Part shown: piece by piece, positions 59,377 to 64,000 of the stretch | Position numbering within the stretch: the first letter of the stretch is position 1 | How the letters are laid out: each line of letters starts with the position of its first letter | From: Erythrobacter oryzae | Lineage (GTDB): Bacteria > Pseudomonadota > Alphaproteobacteria > Sphingomonadales > Sphingomonadaceae | DNA: 64,000 bases | Reading direction: 5' to 3' | Assembly: GCF_030271515.1 (NCBI RefSeq) | Contig: NZ_JASCXI010000001.1 | Coordinates: 372,001 to 436,000, forward strand | Notes under the pieces: generated by a model | What the model saw: the letters and a program-made list of their open reading frames with translations, nothing else | What the model was told of the DNA's origin: nothing | The model's database searches: none | Position numbers and translations under genes: made by a program

Positions 59377-59880
59377 ATGGACACCGACTGGACACCCGTA
59401 GCCGTCGCCGCCGGTTGGGCGATCATCCTCGGCGGCGCGGGCGGCGCGCTGACCGAGATCGGCCAGTGGTATCGCGATTTGCGCAAACCCCCGTGGCAGC
59501 CGCCCGACTGGCTGTTCGGCCCGGCCTGGACCATCATCCTCGGCCTTGCTGGGTGGAGCTTCTACATCGGCCTCACCGAGGCCCCATCGCCCGAAGCGCG
59601 GATGGGGGTGTGGGCGCTGTTTATCGCCAATTTCGTGCTCCACTTCCTGTGGTCGCCGCTGTTCTTCAAGCTGAAGCGCCCCGACTGGGCGCTGGGCGAG
59701 AACGTCTTCCTGTGGCTTTCGGTTACAGGGCTGATGGTGGTGCTGCCGCGCCTCGTGGACAACCCCTTCGCGGGCTGGCTCAACGTGCCCTATTTCATAT
59801 GGGTGAGCTTCGCCTTCGTGCTCAACCGGGAAATCGTGAAGCGCAATCGTCCCTTCGTGACGGCGGCTAGCGCTCGATAA
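59377..59880 (+). CDS. TspO/MBR family membrane protein
   Basis: A 167-aa five-span protein of the TspO family, which binds porphyrins and sterols; in Rhodobacter it dampens photopigment gene expression. The signature W-x-P-P-x-W-x-F-G-P-x-W is visible in KPPWQPPDWLFGPAWTI, as is LHFLWSPLFF. ATG at 59377. No photosynthesis genes are in the window, although the family suggested by the other genes contains aerobic anoxygenic phototrophs. Its 3' end overlaps the next gene by 14 bases on the other strand. Confidence 0.9.
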   Translation: MDTDWTPVAVAAGWAIILGGAGGALTEIGQWYRDLRKPPWQPPDWLFGPAWTIILGLAGWSFYIGLTEAPSPEARMGVWALFIANFVLHFLWSPLFFKLKRPDWALGENVFLWLSVTGLMVVLPRLVDNPFAGWLNVPYFIWVSFAFVLNREIVKRNRPFVTAASAR

Positions 59881-60382
59881 TCAGCGCGCGGTTGGCTTCC
59901 GAGTGGAACTCGGGCCTGCCGGGGGGAAAGGCGAGCGCCCAGTATTGCTTGGCGCCATCGGCGTGCTCGACCACCGCATTGAGCGCGACCTGCGCCGGAG
60001 CGGGGAGGTCGGCGGCGATGCTGGCGTGCAGCACAAGCCCGGCGGCGTCATGCGAGCAGCTGATGGCGATGGCCTGAACCGGCGCATCGCGCATCCCCTC
60101 GCGGAAGGAATCGAAGTCATAGGCCGCCCACTGGCCCGAGGGCGAGAGGTTGAACTCGCGATAGGCCTTCTCGCCGAGTGGCTGCCAGAAGATCTCGAAG
60201 CAGGTCGTCTGCCACAGATTGTCGCGCCGTTCGGACGGAGCGGCGGGGGGCAGGACAATGCCGGCCATCGCCCCGTCGAGCCGGAACTCCGCCTCGCACC
60301 CGTGCGCCGTGGCGGCGACCGAGGCGGTCACGGCGCGAACCGGGCCGAGATCACAGGCGACATGGAGCATCAGCGGGTGCAT
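59867..60382 (-). CDS. DOMON-like domain protein
   Basis: A 171-aa protein of the DOMON-like family. The segment [29 protein letters not shown] and [13 protein letters not shown] are typical of the single-domain proteins in alpha- and gammaproteobacteria; related DOMON domains bind heme or sugar. No signal peptide is obvious. ATG at 60382. It is divergent from tyrS with 77 bases between them, and overlaps tspO by 14 bases at its 3' end. Confidence 0.82.
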   Translation of the reverse strand: MHPLMLHVACDLGPVRAVTASVAATAHGCEAEFRLDGAMAGIVLPPAAPSERRDNLWQTTCFEIFWQPLGEKAYREFNLSPSGQWAAYDFDSFREGMRDAPVQAIAISCSHDAAGLVLHASIAADLPAPAQVALNAVVEHADGAKQYWALAFPPGRPEFHSEANRALIIER

Positions 60383-60459
60383 CGCGCCAGTCTGCGCGCT
60401 CCTCGCCGCGCGGGCAAGCCACTTCCCGTCGCGGCCTCACGCTGATAGGGCCGCGCGCC

Positions 60460-61689
60460 ATGAGCACCTACGAATCCGATCTCCTGCGCCTGCTCGACGA
60501 GCGTGGCTATATCCACCAGCTGACCGACGCGGCGGGCCTCGATGCCCTGGCCGCCAAGCAGGTGGTGCCGGGCTATATCGGCTTCGACGCGACCGCGCCG
60601 AGCTTGCACATCGGCAGCCTCGTCCAGATCATGATGCTGCGCCGCTTGCAGCAGACCGGGCACAAGCCGATCGTGCTGATGGGCGGCGGCACCACCCGGA
60701 TCGGCGACCCCACGGGCCGGGACGAGAGCCGCAAGATGCTCACCGACGAGACGATCGAGGCCAATGTCCAATCGATCTTCACGGTGTTCGACAAGCTCTT
60801 GAAATTCGGCGACGGCCCCACCGATGCGGTGATGGTCAACAACCACGACTGGCTCGGGCAGCTGGGCTATATCCAGCTGCTGCAGGAAGTCGGCACGCAC
60901 TTCACGGTCAACCGGATGCTGACCTTCGATTCGGTTCGGCTGCGGCTCGAGCGCGAGCAGCCGATGACCTTCCTCGAATTCAACTACATGATCCTGCAGG
61001 GCTACGATTTCAGGCACTTGTCGCACGAACTTGGCGTGCGTCTGCAAATGGGCGGCTCTGACCAGTGGGGCAATATCGTCAACGGGATCGAGCTTGGCCG
61101 GCGCATGGACGGTGCCGAACTGTTCGGTCTCACCACCCCGCTGCTGACCACCGCCAGCGGCGCGAAGATGGGCAAGACCGCGGCCGGCGCGGTGTGGCTC
61201 AACGACGATCAGCTGCCTGCCTACGACTTCTGGCAATATTGGCGCAATGTCGACGATGCCGACGTGGGCCGCTTCCTGCGCCTGTTCACCGACTTGCCGC
61301 TCGACGAGATCAACCGGCTCGAAGCGCTTGAAGGTGCAGAGATTAATGCCGCCAAGGTGGTGCTCGCCAACGAGGTCACCAGGCTCGTCCGTGGCGAGGA
61401 TGCCGCGACCCGCGCCGAAGCCACCGCGCGCGAGACCTTCGCCGGCAGCGGGGCGGGCGAGGATTTGCCGAGCATCGCCACCGGCCCCGAGGGCATGCGC
61501 CTTGCCGCGCTCCTCACCGAACTCGGCCTCACCGCCTCCAATGGCGAGGCAAAGCGCAAGCTCGCCGAAGGAGCGGTCAAGCTCGAAGGCGAAACCGTGT
61601 CCGATCCAGCCCAGTTGGTGCTTCCCGGCGAAGGCCAGATCCTGCGCCTCAGCCTCGGCAAGAAGCGCCACGCGCTCGTCACCCGCTGA
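60460..61689 (+). CDS. tyrS: tyrosyl-tRNA synthetase
   Basis: Class I enzyme that charges tRNA-Tyr. The 409-aa protein has the HIGH-type motif SLHIGSLVQ at about residue 48, the tyrosine-binding YDFRHLSHE and GGSDQWGNI segments, the KMSKS-type motif as KMGKT, and a C-terminal S4-like RNA-binding domain ([23 protein letters not shown]). ATG at 60460; the frame is open upstream as shadow of the DOMON gene. Confidence 0.96.
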   Translation: MSTYESDLLRLLDERGYIHQLTDAAGLDALAAKQVVPGYIGFDATAPSLHIGSLVQIMMLRRLQQTGHKPIVLMGGGTTRIGDPTGRDESRKMLTDETIEANVQSIFTVFDKLLKFGDGPTDAVMVNNHDWLGQLGYIQLLQEVGTHFTVNRMLTFDSVRLRLEREQPMTFLEFNYMILQGYDFRHLSHELGVRLQMGGSDQWGNIVNGIELGRRMDGAELFGLTTPLLTTASGAKMGKTAAGAVWLNDDQLPAYDFWQYWRNVDDADVGRFLRLFTDLPLDEINRLEALEGAEINAAKVVLANEVTRLVRGEDAATRAEATARETFAGSGAGEDLPSIATGPEGMRLAALLTELGLTASNGEAKRKLAEGAVKLEGETVSDPAQLVLPGEGQILRLSLGKKRHALVTR

Positions 61690-61772
61690 AAGCCGCGCCC
61701 TTTACCAATTGTCAGGCTTTCTGCGGCATTTCCCTTTGTCTGTGACCCAGACGGAGGGAAGGATCGCGCTAC

Positions 61773-62111
61773 GTGGCAGGTGGAGCTAATCTCAGCGTAA
61801 CCGACTTGCGCCGTGCGGCGCGTCATCCGGTCGACTTTCCGGCGATCGTCGAGCATTTCGTGCACGGCGACCTGCATCTTCACGTCTGCAACCTCTCCGC
61901 GCACGGCTTCATGGTCGACAATGGCGGGCAGCTCCAGCGCGGCGACCGCATCATCATCCGCTTGCCGGTCGTCGGCCGGATCGAGGCCTATGTGATATGG
62001 ACCCGCGACAGCCGCGCCGGTTTCCAGTTCGAGCGGATCATCCGGCTCGACGATTTCGTCGCGATCATCGACCAGCTCCAGCCCAACCCGCGCCTGCGCC
62101 GCCCGCGCTAG
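61773..62111 (+). CDS. PilZ-domain protein
   Basis: A 112-aa single-domain protein of the PilZ fold, which binds cyclic di-GMP in many bacteria. The N-terminal R-rich LRRAARHPVDFPA supplies the RxxxR motif and NLSAHGFMVD the second (D/N)-x-S-x-x-G motif, so binding is plausible. GTG at 61773. It probably links c-di-GMP to surface or envelope behaviour; no diguanylate cyclase is nearby. It precedes an MFS gene on the same strand by 61 bases. Confidence 0.85.
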   Translation: MAGGANLSVTDLRRAARHPVDFPAIVEHFVHGDLHLHVCNLSAHGFMVDNGGQLQRGDRIIIRLPVVGRIEAYVIWTRDSRAGFQFERIIRLDDFVAIIDQLQPNPRLRRPR

Positions 62112-62172
62112 CCCAAGCTAAAGTCGCGGGCGCACAAGTTTCGCCTGCTTGGCAGAGTCGCGAACGCCTGCC

Positions 62173-63465
62173 ATGGCGCGCGGCGTGACCGACGCTGTGA
62201 CCGAACCTGCCTCCCCGCTTCAGATACCCGATTACCGGCGCTATTGGCTGGCGCGCTTCATGGGCGTGTTTGCCACCATGTCGATGGTGGTGCTGCTGGG
62301 CTACCAGCTCTATGCCGTCGCGCGCGACGATTACGGGATGAGCGTGGCCGAGGCCTCGTTCCAGCTCGGCCTCCTGGGCCTCGCGCAATTCGTGCCGCTG
62401 TTTCTGCTGACCCCGGTCGCAGGCCTCGCCGCCGACCGTTTCGACCGCCGCCATGTCGCGGCCTTCGCGAACGGGATCGACGGGCTCGTGGCCGTGGTGC
62501 TGGCGCTCGCGACCTGGGCTGATGCCTTGAACCTGCCGATCCTCTTCACCCTCGCCGCCGCGCACGGCGCAGCGCGGGTGTTCCTCGGCCCCTCGATGAG
62601 CGCCATTGCGCCCAACATCGTCCCCCCTGCCCTGCTGCCGCGCGCCATCGCGCTGTCCTCGATCGCCTGGCAGACCGCGAGCGTCGCCGGCCCGGCGGTG
62701 GGCGGGCTGATCTTCGCGCGGGCCGAGTGGCTACCGCACGCGCTTTCCTCCGCGTTGCTCGGCTGCTCGATGCTGCTGATCCTCACCGTGCGCCCGGTGC
62801 GCGCCAAGCAAGACGGGCCGCGCCTCAAACCCCTGAAGCAGATCACAGAGGGCATGATCTATGTTTGGCGCGAGCGCTTCCTGCTGGGATGCATCACGCT
62901 CGATCTTTTCGCGGTGCTGCTGGCGGGGGCGACCGCGCTGCTGCCGGTGTTCGCGCGCGACATCCTGTTCGTCGGCCCCGAGGGGCTCGGGCTGATGCGC
63001 GCCGCCCCCGCATTCGGCGCGGCAAGCGTGGCGCTGTGGCTGTCCTTCCGCCCGCTCCAGCGCGAGGTCGGGGTCAAGATGCTGTGGGCGGTCGCGGCCT
63101 TCGGGGCGCTGACGATAGCCTTCGCCTTCTCGCGATACTTCGTCCTGTCGCTGGCGATTCTCGCGGCGATGGGCGCGGTCGACATGGTGTCGGTCTTCAT
63201 CCGCTCGTCGCTGGTCCAGCTCTTCACGCCCGATGAAAAGCGCGGGCGGGTTTCATCCATCTCCGGGCTTGCCATCTCTGCGTCGAACGAGCTGGGCGAA
63301 ATGCAGTCCGGCCTTGCCGCAGCCTTGCTGGGCGCGGTCGGCGCGGTTGTATTCGGCGGGGCGGGTGCGATAGTCGTGACATTGGTCTGGGCGTGGTACT
63401 TCCCCGAACTGCGCCGCGCCCGCAGCTTCGAGCCGCAGGAATTGAAGAGAGAGGTAGCATCATGA
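62173..63465 (+). CDS. MFS transporter, EntS-like enterobactin-exporter type
   Basis: A 430-aa twelve-span carrier. The pattern [44 protein letters not shown] and [24 protein letters not shown] matches the MFS branch with no fixed ligand (EntS, tetracycline-like). Substrate unknown. ATG at 62173; a TTG at 62149 is in frame but less likely. Its stop overlaps the cysteine synthase start as ATGA. The last bases include AAGAGAGAGG, the ribosome-binding site of that gene. Confidence 0.85.
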   Translation: MARGVTDAVTEPASPLQIPDYRRYWLARFMGVFATMSMVVLLGYQLYAVARDDYGMSVAEASFQLGLLGLAQFVPLFLLTPVAGLAADRFDRRHVAAFANGIDGLVAVVLALATWADALNLPILFTLAAAHGAARVFLGPSMSAIAPNIVPPALLPRAIALSSIAWQTASVAGPAVGGLIFARAEWLPHALSSALLGCSMLLILTVRPVRAKQDGPRLKPLKQITEGMIYVWRERFLLGCITLDLFAVLLAGATALLPVFARDILFVGPEGLGLMRAAPAFGAASVALWLSFRPLQREVGVKMLWAVAAFGALTIAFAFSRYFVLSLAILAAMGAVDMVSVFIRSSLVQLFTPDEKRGRVSSISGLAISASNELGEMQSGLAAALLGAVGAVVFGGAGAIVVTLVWAWYFPELRRARSFEPQELKREVAS

Positions 63466-64000
63466 AGGCCGACAACATCCTCGCCACCATCGGCGGCACC
63501 CCGCATATCCGCCTCGCCCGGCTGTTCCCCGATCACGAGGTGTGGGTGAAGTCGGAACGCGCCAATCCCGGCGGCTCGATCAAGGACCGCATCGCGCTTG
63601 CCATGGTCGAGGATGCCGAGGCGCGCGGCGCGCTGAAACCGGGCGGGACGATTGTCGAGCCGACCTCGGGCAACACCGGGATCGGCCTCGCGATGGTCGC
63701 TGCCGTGAAGGGCTACCGTCTGGTGCTGGTCATGCCCGAATCGATGTCGGTCGAGCGCCGCCGGTTGATGCTCGCCTATGGCGCCAGCTTCGATCTCACC
63801 CCGCGCGAGAAGGGCATGAAGGGCGCGATCGAGCGGGCGATGGAGCTGGTCGCGCAGACGCCGGGCGCATGGATGCCGAGCCAGTTCGATAACGCCGCCA
63901 ACCCCGCAGTCCACGCCCGCACCACCGCGCAGGAAATCCTCGCCGACTTTGCCGATAGCCCGGTCGACGTCATGATCACCGGCGTCGGCACCGGCGGGCA
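63462..64000 (+). CDS. cysK: cysteine synthase, 3' end outside window
   Basis: PLP enzyme that forms cysteine from O-acetylserine and sulfide. About 179 residues are visible. The PLP lysine is K41 in [12 protein letters not shown], the phosphate-binding loop [10 protein letters not shown] follows, as well as [11 protein letters not shown] and [14 protein letters not shown] at 63462 overlaps the MFS stop. The C-terminal half lies beyond 64000. It could be CysK or CysM by these residues; the CysK-like length and motif fit is the better guess. Confidence 0.92.
   Translation, partial: MKADNILATIGGTPHIRLARLFPDHEVWVKSERANPGGSIKDRIALAMVEDAEARGALKPGGTIVEPTSGNTGIGLAMVAAVKGYRLVLVMPESMSVERRRLMLAYGASFDLTPREKGMKGAIERAMELVAQTPGAWMPSQFDNAANPAVHARTTAQEILADFADSPVDVMITGVGTGG

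Overview
The window is one contiguous, gene-dense, GC-rich piece of bacterial chromosome. The proteins, the operon orders (dacA-like/tmk/holB/metG/tatD; grpE/hrcA opposite rph/rdgB/hemW/xerC; yraN/rsmI opposite an LpoA-like lipoprotein), the PhaR regulator and an alphaproteobacterial-type RpoH promoter point to Alphaproteobacteria, order Sphingomonadales, most likely an Erythrobacter/Porphyrobacter relative. The order is well supported; the family is an inference. It is mostly housekeeping backbone. I see no prophage, transposase, CRISPR array or known defence island.

Layout. 1-7.7 kb (minus): mazG (cut by the window edge), a small membrane protein, then a tightly overlapping operon: lytic transglycosylase, D,D-carboxypeptidase, tmk, holB, metG, tatD and a metallo-hydrolase. 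7.7-8.0 kb: tRNA-Ser(UGA) preceded by a tandem partial copy of its own 5' half. 8-14 kb: a Cys-motif membrane protein, a methyltransferase, lipoamide dehydrogenase, a low-GC small membrane gene, a thioesterase, and a dihydrolipoamide acyltransferase with two peripheral-subunit-binding domains; then a stress protein. 14-24 kb (minus): radA, cvpA, an IscU-like protein, an MFS carrier, alr, phaR, proS and rnr. 24-34 kb: a patatin-like phospholipase, a DUF6445 protein, dnaK-dnaJ behind an RpoH promoter, a copper-chaperone/HExxH/membrane-protein cluster, and grpE-hrcA. 34-38 kb (plus): rph, rdgB, hemW and xerC, with a CAP-domain gene on the opposite strand.

38-47.8 kb: DedA, an epoxide-hydrolase-like protein, gshB, yraN, rsmI, the LpoA-like lipoprotein, parE, a GT87-type membrane protein and a hydrolase-OsmC fusion. 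47.9-56.7 kb: a class-A-like serine hydrolase, MoxR ATPase, a GFA-family protein, L,D-transpeptidase, an unknown exported protein, a soluble chemoreceptor, a VWA protein and two membrane proteins. 56.7-64 kb: two MFS transporters, a NamZ-type muramidase, TspO, a DOMON-like protein, tyrS, a PilZ protein and the start of a cysteine synthase.

How it works together. The gene set covers protein quality control (DnaK/DnaJ/GrpE/HrcA), translation (MetRS, ProRS, TyrRS, tRNA-Ser), nucleotide hygiene (MazG, RdgB, Tmk), peptidoglycan remodelling (six or more enzymes spread over the window) and the E2/E3 parts of a 2-oxoacid dehydrogenase. Genes overlap heavily: many 4-base ATGA/GTGA junctions, four 8-base ATGNCTGA junctions, and three convergent pairs that share one CTAG as the stop codon of both genes.

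The items most worth a second look are the duplicated tRNA-Ser 5' half, the probable CTG start of the HExxH gene, the tandem subunit-binding domains in the E2 protein, the shared CTAG stops, the membrane-less chemoreceptor with its promoter repeats, and the IscU-like protein lacking its third cysteine. I do not see one clear new multi-gene system.
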